From the NCBI GenBank assembly GCA_023391695.1, contig JAEWAK010000058.1, forward strand, positions 1 to 51,336: DNA of 51,336 nucleotides, read 5' to 3'. The notes under the pieces were generated by a model, which was given only the letters and a program-made list of their open reading frames with translations, did no database searches and was not told the origin of the DNA. This DNA comes from Bacillota bacterium (GTDB lineage Bacteria; Bacillota; Clostridia; Lachnospirales; Lachnospiraceae). Positions 1 through 7,868 of the stretch are shown piece after piece (positions within the stretch are counted from its first letter, which is position 1; each line of letters begins with the position of its first letter). The translations under genes and the position numbers were made by a program.

Positions 1-454
1 TCTGTGAAGTAGCTGTATTTAAGTTTCCACCTGGCTGCTGAGCCAGGCAACCCTTAACTTCACTGGGTTGTCCACACAACCCTTATCCCTCGCTGATGTT
101 ATCAGTCTGGGAATACATGTTTGAATATCTTTGTAGCAAGGTATCTTCTTAAGATATTTAGGCTCCCATTGATGTCTGCATTTATTGTTAGCCCTGCCTC
201 GGAAAGGAACTGTCCCCGTTTGATTCGCCTCCACTCCTACAGGTATATTATAACATGTACAGACAAAATACACAACCAAATGTTCTGTTTTTCCCTTGCG
301 CGATCAGAACGCTCTGTTTCAAAAAAATGTGTTATTCAGTTTTCATTTTCATACGCCATTTGCAGCTGCCGATGGCAGCTATATTACGAAATGTGAAATA
401 AGGTTTTCACACCATTATTTTAGATGCCGCAGGGCGGAATCCTATTGCAAAGTG
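1..454. other. Left-edge region without a convincing gene
   Basis: No reading frame here has a credible start, ribosome binding site and recognisable domain. Near the edge are two tight hairpins with 7-bp stems and 4-nt loops: 30-47 (CCTGGCT/AGCCAGG) and 65-82 (GGGTTGT/ACAACCC). A minus-strand frame runs through them from 279 to 19 but matches no family I can name. Paired hairpins next to a short decayed frame are the sort of thing left by an IS200/IS605-type right end, but no transposase motif is visible. That reading is a guess. Confidence 0.35.
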
Positions 455-480
455 TGCCGTATCTGATATCAGATGCGGCA
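455..480. promoter_or_regulatory. 26-bp palindrome upstream of the ChbG-type gene
   Basis: The sequence TGCCG-T-ATCTGATATCAGAT-G-CGGCA is symmetric at every position except one T/G pair. It ends 31 bp before the start codon at 512 and just before the AAGGAGG ribosome binding site at 496-502. The arms meet at GATATC with no loop, which suits a protein-binding operator better than an RNA hairpin. No regulator can be assigned from the sequence. Confidence 0.45.
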
Positions 481-511
481 GGATTAAAAGGGAGTAAGGA
501 GGATAGAAACA

Positions 512-1384
512 ATGGAACGTTATCTTATCATGAATACGGATGATTTTGGACAATGTACATCCGTAAACGAAGCAATCTTTGAGCTTTTGGAAGAACAGTT
601 AGTCTCATCGGCTACCATTATGCCGTGTACGCCGGGATTTGATGAAGCAGCTTCCTGGTGTGTACGGAATAAAGTACTGAATGTGGGACTCCATCTTACC
701 TTTACCAGTGAATGGGCCAATATGAGATCAAGAAGTCTTACCCGCAGTACTTCCATTGAGGATGGGGACGGGTACCTTTATCCAAACTGTGAAGCATTCG
801 GGAAGAATGCCAAGTCAGAAGACGTAAGAAAAGAAATACAGGCCCAGTTCGAAAAGTGTATTGACAATGACTTGAATCTGTCCCATGTCGACAATCATAT
901 GGGCAGTCTGTACGGCTTTTACGGGGAATGTTACCTGCCTATGGTTTTTGAGTTCTGCTCCCGATACAAAAAGCTGCCTTTCCGGTTCTTCCGGAATTAT
1001 TATAAGGAAGATTTCCTGTTAGGGCCTTTAGAATCTCCGGAGAACCTGGCTTTCTTTAAAAAGATCATAGACCTGGCCGACAGCATGGGGATACTGACAC
1101 CGGATTACCTCCTGACCCACCCTTATGCCCCGGAACCGGGAGAAACGTATGAAAGCTTTAAAAAAATGATGATTGACAGAATGTATCATTTACCGGAGGG
1201 CATTACGGAAACTTATATACATCCGTCCAAAGAGACGGAGGAAATCAAGTTTATCAATCCCACCTGGCAGAGACGAGTCCATGAATACCGGTTAATGAGG
1301 GATGGGGATTATATATATGCCCTTAAGGATGCGGGCATCAAAATGATAACCTACCGGGATATTGCTGATCTAAGAAAAAAGTAA
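512..1384 (+). CDS. ChbG/YdjC-family carbohydrate deacetylase
   Basis: The 290-residue protein belongs to the YdjC/ChbG family, metal-dependent enzymes that remove acetyl groups from N-acetylated sugars such as diacetylchitobiose. Visible family landmarks are the N-terminal TDDFG motif with Asp10-Asp11, a GLHLTF strand with His61, and the HVDNHMG motif with His125, Asp127 and His129. These supply the metal site and general base in known members. There is no signal peptide, so it acts in the cytoplasm. The ATG at 512 follows AAGGAGG at good spacing. The gene converges on an AraC-type regulator and sits next to sugar dehydrogenase and isomerase genes, which suggests use of an amino sugar or modified oligosaccharide. 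The real substrate cannot be read from the sequence. Confidence 0.85.
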   Translation: MERYLIMNTDDFGQCTSVNEAIFELLEEQLVSSATIMPCTPGFDEAASWCVRNKVLNVGLHLTFTSEWANMRSRSLTRSTSIEDGDGYLYPNCEAFGKNAKSEDVRKEIQAQFEKCIDNDLNLSHVDNHMGSLYGFYGECYLPMVFEFCSRYKKLPFRFFRNYYKEDFLLGPLESPENLAFFKKIIDLADSMGILTPDYLLTHPYAPEPGETYESFKKMMIDRMYHLPEGITETYIHPSKETEEIKFINPTWQRRVHEYRLMRDGDYIYALKDAGIKMITYRDIADLRKK

Positions 1385-1439
1385 AGTACCGGCCCCGGTT
1401 TTTAAAAGCCATACTTTGACGGTTAAGCTGACCAGTCCC

Positions 1440-2333
1440 TTATACTTTCATATACTTGATCTTAAATTGTTTCGGCGAGATACCCTTATACTGCTTAAAC
1501 TGCTGGATAAAGTAACTGGAAGTAGAGAAGCCCACCGCCAGAGCAATTTCTGTTATATTAAGCTCTGAGGTACTGAGCAGCTTTTCCGATTTGGAAATCC
1601 GGACATAGTTTAAATATTCCTTGAAGTTCTTTTTCATAATTTTTTTAAATGCCCTGGAAAAATAACTGTAGCTTAAGTTACAGACAGATGCCATGTCCAG
1701 GGAAGTAATATCATTTTGGTAGTTATTTTCCACATAGTCGAATACGGTCTGCAGCCGCCTTACCATTTCCATATTCATATCCCGGTTAATATTTAAATCT
1801 ACGTTCTGGGCATTCCAGCGGCGGAGGATGAACAGGAACAGATTAAATATATTTGCCCTTACCGCCAGTTCATAGCCATAATTCCTGCCCGTATATTCTT
1901 CGTGGATTCCCCTGATAATATCAGGAATTACGGAATATTCAATTTCCTTTCTTTGAAATATCTTCTGGTGAGTGGATTCATTCAGTATAAAAGGCATGAC
2001 ATATTTCATTTCAAATACCGACTGGGTAGTGGTGTACAGGACCTCGGGTTCGAACTTGATTACGATATATTTATTCAGGCCTTCCGACATGGAAATGATG
2101 TTGTGGATCTCATTGGAATTGATCAGCACCATGTCACCGGTACGAAAGTAATAATCTTTATTATTCAATAAAATCCGGTATTCCCCCGACAGGGTATAAA
2201 GAATTTCAATATAATCGTGGATATGGGCAGAAGCCATGGTGCCTGCCCCGGTTGCTTCCTGGATGTGTACACTGATGGGCAGCGGCAGATCATCCAGGGT
2301 ATCCTTTTTTTCAACGTAATAACCATACTCCAT
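1440..2333 (-). CDS. AraC-family transcriptional regulator with N-terminal cupin domain
   Basis: The 297-residue product has an N-terminal cupin-like sugar-sensing half (residues about 20-130, including a HIHDYIEILY stretch typical of the fold) and a C-terminal AraC double helix-turn-helix (about 195-295, ending in the GFSTSSYFIQQFKQYKGISPKQF type of signature). Proteins of this design usually switch on sugar-use genes when their ligand is bound. I chose the ATG at 2333 because GGGAG lies about 8 nt upstream; a TTG at 2354 would add seven residues and has no better site. It is divergent from the oxidoreductase/isomerase genes starting at 2502, the usual arrangement for a local regulator, so these genes are its probable targets. 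Confidence 0.9.
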   Translation of the reverse strand: MEYGYYVEKKDTLDDLPLPISVHIQEATGAGTMASAHIHDYIEILYTLSGEYRILLNNKDYYFRTGDMVLINSNEIHNIISMSEGLNKYIVIKFEPEVLYTTTQSVFEMKYVMPFILNESTHQKIFQRKEIEYSVIPDIIRGIHEEYTGRNYGYELAVRANIFNLFLFILRRWNAQNVDLNINRDMNMEMVRRLQTVFDYVENNYQNDITSLDMASVCNLSYSYFSRAFKKIMKKNFKEYLNYVRISKSEKLLSTSELNITEIALAVGFSTSSYFIQQFKQYKGISPKQFKIKYMKV

Positions 2334-2379
2334 ACTAAAATCTCCCAATGACAAAAAATTGATATTTTTTCCTAAAATT

Positions 2380-2388
2380 ATTATATCA
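2380..2388 (-). promoter_or_regulatory. Extended -10 promoter for the AraC-type gene
   Basis: On the minus strand the sequence reads TGATATAAT, an extended -10 element about 45 bp before the regulator's start at 2333. The position 17 bp further upstream is a poor -35, as is common for TGn-TATAAT promoters. Confidence 0.45.
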
Positions 2389-2428
2389 TAAGATAAGGCA
2401 TTATGCTATATTTTAGTAAGGTAAACAA

Positions 2429-2472
2429 TTGGTTTTGTTATGTCATTCCGAAATCATGCATAACCTGACCAA
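2429..2472. promoter_or_regulatory. 44-bp dyad between the regulator and the oxidoreductase genes
   Basis: Two half-sites mirror each other exactly: TTGGT-N4-TTATG on the left and CATAA-N4-ACCAA on the right, separated by 16 bp. The dyad ends 29 bp before the start of the gene at 2502 and lies in the divergent gap next to the AraC-type regulator. It is the best candidate for that regulator's binding site, although AraC proteins more often use direct repeats. Confidence 0.4.
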
Positions 2473-2501
2473 GAATATATAAAAAAAGGAGATAAGACAC
2501 T

Positions 2502-3584
2502 ATGGAGAAGAAAATTAAAATTGGCATTATTGGCTGCGGAGGAATTGCAAACGGTAAGCATATGCCATCCTTAAGCAAACTGGCTGATGTGGAAATGGTT
2601 GCATTTTGTGACCTCGTTGAAGAAAGGGCACAAAATGCAAAAGAAAAATACGGCAAACCGGATGCCAAGGTTTACACCGATTACCAGGAATTGCTCAAAG
2701 ATCCTGAAATTGAAGTGGTACATGTATGTACCCCAAACCGTTCCCATGCACCTATTTCAATTGATTCCCTTCATGCGGGAAAACATGTAATGTGTGAAAA
2801 ACCCATGGCAAAAACCGCTGAGGATGCCAGAAAGATGGTTGCGGCGGCAAAAGAGACAGGCAAGAAACTTACCATCGGTTATCAGCACAGACATAAACCG
2901 GAAGCAATTTACTTAAAGAGCGTTATTGAACGCGGTGATTTAGGAGAAATCTATTTTGCAAAGGCATTTGCAATAAGAAGAAGAGGAACTCCTAACTGGG
3001 GAGTTTTCTTAAATGAATATGAACAGGGCGGAGGTCCCCTTATCGATATCGGAACCCATTCCCTGGATGTTACTTTATATCTGATGAATAATTACGAACC
3101 CAAGATGGTAGTTGGTACGACCTATAAAAAGGTAAATAATGCGGAATGCGGCAACCCTTGGGGCGGCTGGGATAAAGACCAGCATACCATGGAAGATTCC
3201 GCTTTTGGTTTTATCGTTATGAAAAACGGTGCAACCATTATTTTAGAGTCCAGCTGGGCCTTAAATACCAGTGAGCCCATTCCAGAAGGCAGCACCATGC
3301 TTTGCGGTACCGATGCCGGTGCCCAGATTAAGGGCGGGGTAACCATCAATAAAGGCGAATTTAACCGCCTGATCGAAGTAAAACCTGATTTATCCAGCGG
3401 CGGTGTAGCTTTCTATGAAGGCGTATCCAATAACCCGGCGGAAGTTGAAGCAAGGCGATGGATCGATGCGGTTAAGAATGATACCGAAGTTGTGGTAAAA
3501 CCGGAACAGGCCTGCGTGGTATCCGAAATCCTGGAAGCAATTTATAAATCTGCTGCAACCGGACAGCCGGTTTATTTTGATTAA
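2502..3584 (+). CDS. Gfo/Idh/MocA-family NAD(P)-dependent oxidoreductase
   Basis: This 360-residue protein has the standard two-domain layout: an N-terminal Rossmann fold with GCGGIANGKH at residues 11-20 and the EKP motif (Glu99-Lys100-Pro101), then a C-terminal substrate domain with the DxxxH pair Asp182/His186 in a GGGPLIDIGTHSLDV stretch. The family oxidises or reduces sugars, inositols and related polyols with NAD(P). An AAAAGGAG ribosome binding site precedes the ATG. It is the first gene of a short operon with a second family member and a TIM-barrel isomerase. Such trios typically interconvert keto-sugars or inositols, but the substrate is unknown. Confidence 0.9.
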   Translation: MEKKIKIGIIGCGGIANGKHMPSLSKLADVEMVAFCDLVEERAQNAKEKYGKPDAKVYTDYQELLKDPEIEVVHVCTPNRSHAPISIDSLHAGKHVMCEKPMAKTAEDARKMVAAAKETGKKLTIGYQHRHKPEAIYLKSVIERGDLGEIYFAKAFAIRRRGTPNWGVFLNEYEQGGGPLIDIGTHSLDVTLYLMNNYEPKMVVGTTYKKVNNAECGNPWGGWDKDQHTMEDSAFGFIVMKNGATIILESSWALNTSEPIPEGSTMLCGTDAGAQIKGGVTINKGEFNRLIEVKPDLSSGGVAFYEGVSNNPAEVEARRWIDAVKNDTEVVVKPEQACVVSEILEAIYKSAATGQPVYFD

Positions 3585-3656
3585 AATATGGAGAATCTGG
3601 CACAGGATAGACCAGGTGTATTTGTATTGATAAAAACAGAATAGAGGAATGTGGAT

Positions 3657-4622
3657 ATGAATATAGCTGTTATCAGTTACTGGCATGTGCATGCCGAAGG
3701 TTATACCAAGGAAATCATAGAGAAAACAGACAGTAAAATAACTGCTGTCTGGGATGAGGATACGGAGCGCGGTGCAAGATATGGGGAGCAGTTCCACGCA
3801 AAATTTTATGAGGATTATGATGAACTGCTTTCCGATCAATCCATCGAAGGCGTAATTATAACCTCCCCGACTTCTTTGCATAAAGAGTTAATTTTAAAAG
3901 CTGTTAATGCCGGCAAAAAAGTATTCAGCGAGAAAGTTCTGGCACTCACAACGGCAGACTGTCTTGAAATAAAGGAAGCCCTGGTTAAAAATAACACGGA
4001 TATTACTTTATCTTTGGTAAAGAAGTGTGACAGGGAATTCTTATTTGCAAAACAGTTGGTTAAAAGCGGTGCTTTGGGGCGGGTTACTTATGCAAGAATG
4101 CGTAACGTACATAACGGCAGTATCGGCAACTGGCTGCCGGCCCACTTTTATAATAAGGAACAGTGCGGCGGCGGTGCCATGATTGATTTGGGCGCCCATC
4201 CCATGTATTTATTAAACTGGCTGTTAGGAGAACCGAAGACCGTACAGTCCGTATTTACCGATATTACAAACCGCGGAGTGGAAGACAATGCGGTTTCCCT
4301 TCTGGAATTTGAGAATGGTGCCATCGGCGTGTCTGAAACCGGCTTTGTCTCTGTCTATAATCCGGCGAGTCTTGAAATCAGCGGCACCAAGGGCAGTCTT
4401 TTCATCCGTGACGGTGTAAGATACGCTGCGGAGGAAACCGAAGGCAGATGGCTTAACCCGGAAACGCTTCCGGAGGCACTGCCGTCCCCTGTGGTTCAGT
4501 GGGCAAATGGCAAATTTAATAAAGAAGGCGCGACCTTTGGTATAGACGATGCAATTATGTTAACCCGAATGATGGAAGCGGCTTACAAATCTTCGCTCAG
4601 CGGTAAAAAAGAAACTGTTTAA
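3657..4622 (+). CDS. Second Gfo/Idh/MocA-family oxidoreductase, divergent
   Basis: The 321-residue product keeps the family fold, including GGGAMIDLGAHPMY with Asp167 and His171. It departs from the norm in the cofactor domain: the usual glycine-rich loop after the first strand is replaced by SYWHVHAEGY, and the catalytic-site EKP motif reads EKV (Glu92-Lys93-Val94). It may bind cofactor differently or hold it tightly. I placed the start at ATG 3657 because AGAGGA lies 8 nt upstream; the in-frame GTG at 3651 is too close to that site. It lies 72 bp after the first oxidoreductase and 31 bp before the isomerase, so the three are probably co-transcribed. Confidence 0.85.
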   Translation: MNIAVISYWHVHAEGYTKEIIEKTDSKITAVWDEDTERGARYGEQFHAKFYEDYDELLSDQSIEGVIITSPTSLHKELILKAVNAGKKVFSEKVLALTTADCLEIKEALVKNNTDITLSLVKKCDREFLFAKQLVKSGALGRVTYARMRNVHNGSIGNWLPAHFYNKEQCGGGAMIDLGAHPMYLLNWLLGEPKTVQSVFTDITNRGVEDNAVSLLEFENGAIGVSETGFVSVYNPASLEISGTKGSLFIRDGVRYAAEETEGRWLNPETLPEALPSPVVQWANGKFNKEGATFGIDDAIMLTRMMEAAYKSSLSGKKETV

Positions 4623-4653
4623 TCTGCCAATAGAAAATACGAGGTATTCATAA

Positions 4654-5373
4654 ATGGAAGTATCATTACAGTTATACTCAATTAATGAAGAAACGAAAAA
4701 AGATTTTAAAGGGGCCGTTGAACAGGTAGCCAGGATCGGTTATAAAGGTGTGGAGTTTGCCGGATACGGCGGATTAACCTCAGAAGAATTAAGTTCCCTT
4801 TTAAAAGAGAATAATCTGTATTCCGTAGGCACCCACGCCGGTATACAGGTTTTCGAAAATTCCTTTGATGAAGAGCTTGAATTTAACAAAGCCATTGGTT
4901 CAAAGTATATTATCTGCCCTTATGCACAAGTGGATACCAGGGAGAAGATTGATAAACTGGTGGAACTTCTCAATGCTGCCGGGGATAAGGCAGTGAAAGA
5001 GAATATGAAAGTGGGCTATCATAACCATGCCCATGAATTCAAAGAAATTGACGGTAAATTCCCGCTGGATATCATAGCGGAGAATACCAATGACAATGTA
5101 ATCCTGGAGATCGACGTATTCTGGGTTGCCTATGCCGGAATCGATCCTGTGGAATATATTAAAAAGTGGGGTAAGAAGGTAGAGCTGGTTCATTTGAAAC
5201 AGATAGATTCCGGCAAAGCCAATGTGGATGCCGGGGATGGCATCATCGATATGAAGAAAGTAAAGGAAGCTTCGGAATATGCCAGATACTTTATATTAGA
5301 ACACGAGGAATATGACAAACCAGTATGGGACAGTATTCAAAATGATTTTGATTATTTGAAGAAAATTGTATAA
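4654..5373 (+). CDS. Sugar phosphate isomerase/epimerase-type TIM-barrel protein
   Basis: The 239-residue protein fits the xylose-isomerase-like TIM barrel (AP endonuclease family 2 fold) used by many sugar epimerases and isomerases. Likely metal and substrate residues are in GYHNHAHEF (His123, His125, His127), LEIDVFW (Glu152, Asp154), VHLKQ (His180) and ILEHEEYD (Glu216). It is shorter than the typical 270-290 residues. It closes the oxidoreductase operon and is followed directly by a strong terminator. With two neighbouring dehydrogenases it could complete an oxidation-epimerisation-reduction route; this is inference from context. Confidence 0.8.
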   Translation: MEVSLQLYSINEETKKDFKGAVEQVARIGYKGVEFAGYGGLTSEELSSLLKENNLYSVGTHAGIQVFENSFDEELEFNKAIGSKYIICPYAQVDTREKIDKLVELLNAAGDKAVKENMKVGYHNHAHEFKEIDGKFPLDIIAENTNDNVILEIDVFWVAYAGIDPVEYIKKWGKKVELVHLKQIDSGKANVDAGDGIIDMKKVKEASEYARYFILEHEEYDKPVWDSIQNDFDYLKKIV

Positions 5374-5386
5374 TTTCAAAATTCAG

Positions 5387-5415
5387 AAAAAGCCTTGATT
5401 TATTCAAGGCTTTTT
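5387..5415 (+). terminator. Rho-independent terminator after the sugar operon
   Basis: A 12-bp perfect stem, AAAAAGCCTTGA (5387-5398) against TCAAGGCTTTTT (5404-5415), has a 5-nt loop and ends in a T run. It begins 14 bp after the isomerase stop codon. Because it is flanked by A and T runs it could work in both directions. Confidence 0.9.
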
Positions 5416-5855
5416 ATTATAGGAATTACGTCCTATAACATAAAAAACCTCCGGGAGATCACATGATGTTCCTGTTGAAAATTGTCACTGAAATGACAGT
5501 GCGCCAGCGTCAAAGCCTGACAAGACAGGCTCTAATCTGCTTACTCTATGCCGGTGACCCGTATGGTGCTACAATTTCGACTTGTTACCTTAATGTAGAT
5601 AAACTGGCTTAATTATTCATGCCTTTTGTAGATTTTTCTGTTTTTTTATCGAATCTCAATCTCTGTTTTGTTTATAATGCTGATATTTTAATCAAATTCT
5701 GGAATTGGTGAAATAATTATCAGAGTAATTTGGATTTTATTCCTTATTTTGTCATACTAATTCCAGGAAGGAACCGATTAATTACAATAGAATTATGTGA
5801 TAACAAAATAAATTGGTTATTAAAAGTCTAAAATAAATCTAAAAAATATATAATT
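5416..5855. other. Gene-free spacer with small hairpins
   Basis: No coding frame is supported. Several small inverted repeats lie in the first 130 bp: 5418-5437 (TATAGGA/TCCTATA), 5483-5498 (TGTCA/TGACA, which competes with an overlapping CACTG/CAGTG pairing) and 5514-5531 (AGCCTG/CAGGCT). The rest is AT-rich. An unassigned structured RNA is possible but I cannot match it to a known class. Confidence 0.4.
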
Positions 5856-5877
5856 CATTGTTTAAACTATAACAATG
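5856..5877. promoter_or_regulatory. Rex-like operator before the ech operon
   Basis: The dyad CATTGTT-N8-AACAATG is perfect. Its core at 5858-5875 agrees with the Rex consensus TTGTTAA-N4-TTAACAA at 12 of 14 defined positions. Rex is the NADH/NAD-sensing repressor of fermentation and hydrogen genes in many Firmicutes. The site ends 7 bp upstream of the -35 element of the ech promoter. A second imperfect dyad (5872-5888, ACAATGTT-A-AACGTTGT) overlaps that -35. Confidence 0.5.
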
Positions 5878-5884
5878 TTAAACG

Positions 5885-5913
5885 TTGTAAAAGAATTTTT
5901 GTTATGCTATAAT
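5885..5913 (+). promoter_or_regulatory. Sigma-A promoter of the ech-hyp operon
   Basis: TTGTAA (5885-5890) and TATAAT (5908-5913) are separated by 17 bp, and TGC precedes the -10 to give an extended -10 element. The echA start codon is 44 bp downstream. No other comparably strong promoter was seen before the end of the operon at 16926. Confidence 0.8.
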
Positions 5914-5957
5914 AACTCATTGTGAAATTTGTATATTATTTAGATAAGGTGACGATT

Positions 5958-7868
5958 ATGAATGTAATTTATGCATTAATTTTATTTCCACTGGCAGCAT
6001 CCATTTTTATCTTTTTTGTTAGAAACGACGGAGTAAGGAATGCAGCAGTCAAGGTCAGCGCTTTTGTGGTTGCCGTATTGACTTTGTGCGTATCCATCCG
6101 GTATTTTAAGGATGGTATCTCCTTTACTCCTGCTAACGAAGAGGCAATAGATCTGGTTATCATGGCAATTGAAGTTTTGGTAGCTGCCTACATCATAATT
6201 ACGGGCTTTAAAAACAAAAAGTACATTGTATCGGTTTTCGCTATTATACAGACACCATTAATGTTGTGGTTTGAATTGACCAGGAAGAATGGCATTGAAG
6301 TAGAAAACAGTATTGTTTTTGATAAGCTTACAGCAATTATGGTATTGATTATCGGTGTGATTGGAAGTTTGATCTGTTTATATGCCGTGGGATATATGAA
6401 GTGGTATCATACACATCATAAGGATTATCAAGAAAGAAAATATTTCTTTCTGGCAGTTTTATTCTTATTCCTTTCCGCCATGTTTGGTTTGGTATTAAGC
6501 AATAATTTAACCTGGTTATATTTCTGCTGGGAGTTGACAACACTTTGTTCCTATCTGTTGATTGGTTATACCAAAACCGAAGAGGCAAAAAACAATTCTT
6601 TCCGTGCACTTGCAATTAACTTAGGCGGGGGACTGGCATTTGCAGCTGCAATTGTATTTATCGGAATCAATTTTAAGACGTTGGAATTAACCGACTTAAT
6701 CGCTATGAAGCCGGAAGCAATGGTGCTTGTTCCGGTTTTTCTTTTGTCCATTGCGGCTCTTACGAAATCGGCACAGCTTCCTTTTTCCTCCTGGCTGCTT
6801 GGAGCCATGGTAGCTCCAACACCTTCCTCCGCACTGTTACATTCAGCAACCATGGTTAAGGCAGGTGTTTACCTCATTATAAGATTGGCACCCCTGCTGG
6901 GATTAAGTACAGTGGGTATGATTGTTACAACCATTGGCTGCATTACCTTCCTGGTCTGTTCCTTGATCGCCATTTCCCAAAGCGATGCCAAGAAGATACT
7001 GGCCTACTCCACTTTAGCCAACTTAGGACTGATCGTTATCTGTGCGAGCGTGGGAACGCAGGAATCCATCTGGGCGGCAATTTTACTTGTTATATTCCAC
7101 GCAATATCCAAGTCCCTGTTATTCTTGTCCGTTGGTTCCATTGAACATCAGATCGGCAGCAGAAACGTGGAAGATATGGATATTTTACTCCATGTATCCA
7201 GAAAACTTTCCTTATATATGATAATCGGTATAGCCGGCATGTTCCTGGCACCCTTTGGTATGCTTATTTCAAAATGGGTGGCAATGAAAGCATTTATCGA
7301 TTCCAATCATATATTAACGGTGGTTGCTATTGCTTTTGGCAGTGCGGCAACACTTTTCTACTGGACAAAATGGATGGGTAAACTGGTATCCAATGCCAAT
7401 GTGAAAAACCACAGAAAGCACACTTTTTTCGCAGAAGAGGAAATACCCATTTTCATTCAGGCGGTATTGGTTGTTTTATCCTGCTTAGGGTTCCCTCTTA
7501 TATCAAAATTTGCCTTGGTGCCATATCTCACCGATTTGTATGGAGCAACAGCAACAATACCGATCGGAACCAGTGATGTTAAGATAATGATTATTATGTT
7601 AGGAATGCTGTTAGTGATACCGATCAGTTTTATTCCCATCTATAAACAGGATAAGAGAAGAATTGTACCTATTTACATGGCTGGTGAAAATACTGGAGAT
7701 AACGAAACGTTTTATGGTTTCAGCGGCGAAAAACGAAAGGTCGAATTACGCAACTGGTACCTGGAAGGTTATTTCGGGACACAGAGATTATCTTTCTGGT
7801 GCAATATCATTGCCATTTGCGTTTTATTTGCAGGTGTAATACTTCTTATTGGAGGCTTCGCAAAATAA
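5958..7868 (+). CDS. echA: Ech hydrogenase subunit EchA (NuoL/MrpA-like ion-translocating membrane subunit)
   Basis: The 636-residue protein is a multi-spanning membrane subunit (about 15 predicted helices) of the NuoL/NuoM/MrpA antiporter-like family. The core proton-antiporter region is clear around residues 120-420, with conserved stretches such as CWELTTLCSYLLIGY and SAQLPFSSWLLGAMVAPTPSSALLHSATMVKAGVYL. In Ech complexes this subunit is thought to move H+ or Na+ as electrons pass from ferredoxin to protons. I chose ATG 5958, preceded by AAGGTGA at 5946-5952; the upstream GTG at 5922 has no site and lies close to the transcription start. The stop codon overlaps the echB start by one base. 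Confidence 0.93.
   Translation: MNVIYALILFPLAASIFIFFVRNDGVRNAAVKVSAFVVAVLTLCVSIRYFKDGISFTPANEEAIDLVIMAIEVLVAAYIIITGFKNKKYIVSVFAIIQTPLMLWFELTRKNGIEVENSIVFDKLTAIMVLIIGVIGSLICLYAVGYMKWYHTHHKDYQERKYFFLAVLFLFLSAMFGLVLSNNLTWLYFCWELTTLCSYLLIGYTKTEEAKNNSFRALAINLGGGLAFAAAIVFIGINFKTLELTDLIAMKPEAMVLVPVFLLSIAALTKSAQLPFSSWLLGAMVAPTPSSALLHSATMVKAGVYLIIRLAPLLGLSTVGMIVTTIGCITFLVCSLIAISQSDAKKILAYSTLANLGLIVICASVGTQESIWAAILLVIFHAISKSLLFLSVGSIEHQIGSRNVEDMDILLHVSRKLSLYMIIGIAGMFLAPFGMLISKWVAMKAFIDSNHILTVVAIAFGSAATLFYWTKWMGKLVSNANVKNHRKHTFFAEEEIPIFIQAVLVVLSCLGFPLISKFALVPYLTDLYGATATIPIGTSDVKIMIIMLGMLLVIPISFIPIYKQDKRRIVPIYMAGENTGDNETFYGFSGEKRKVELRNWYLEGYFGTQRLSFWCNIIAICVLFAGVILLIGGFAK

Noticed and set aside
19..279. 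Minus-strand reading frame of 86 codons as a real gene
   Set aside because: It has no ribosome binding site, contains two strong hairpins and shows no recognisable domain.
1385..1439. Terminator between the converging deacetylase and regulator genes
   Set aside because: ACCGG-CC-CCGGT followed by TTTTT is suggestive, but the loop is only two bases, so a stable hairpin of this form is unlikely.
5416..5855. Cobalamin or nickel/cobalt riboswitch before the hydrogenase operon
   Set aside because: Some short hairpins are present, but conserved core sequences are missing and the region lies upstream of the ech promoter.
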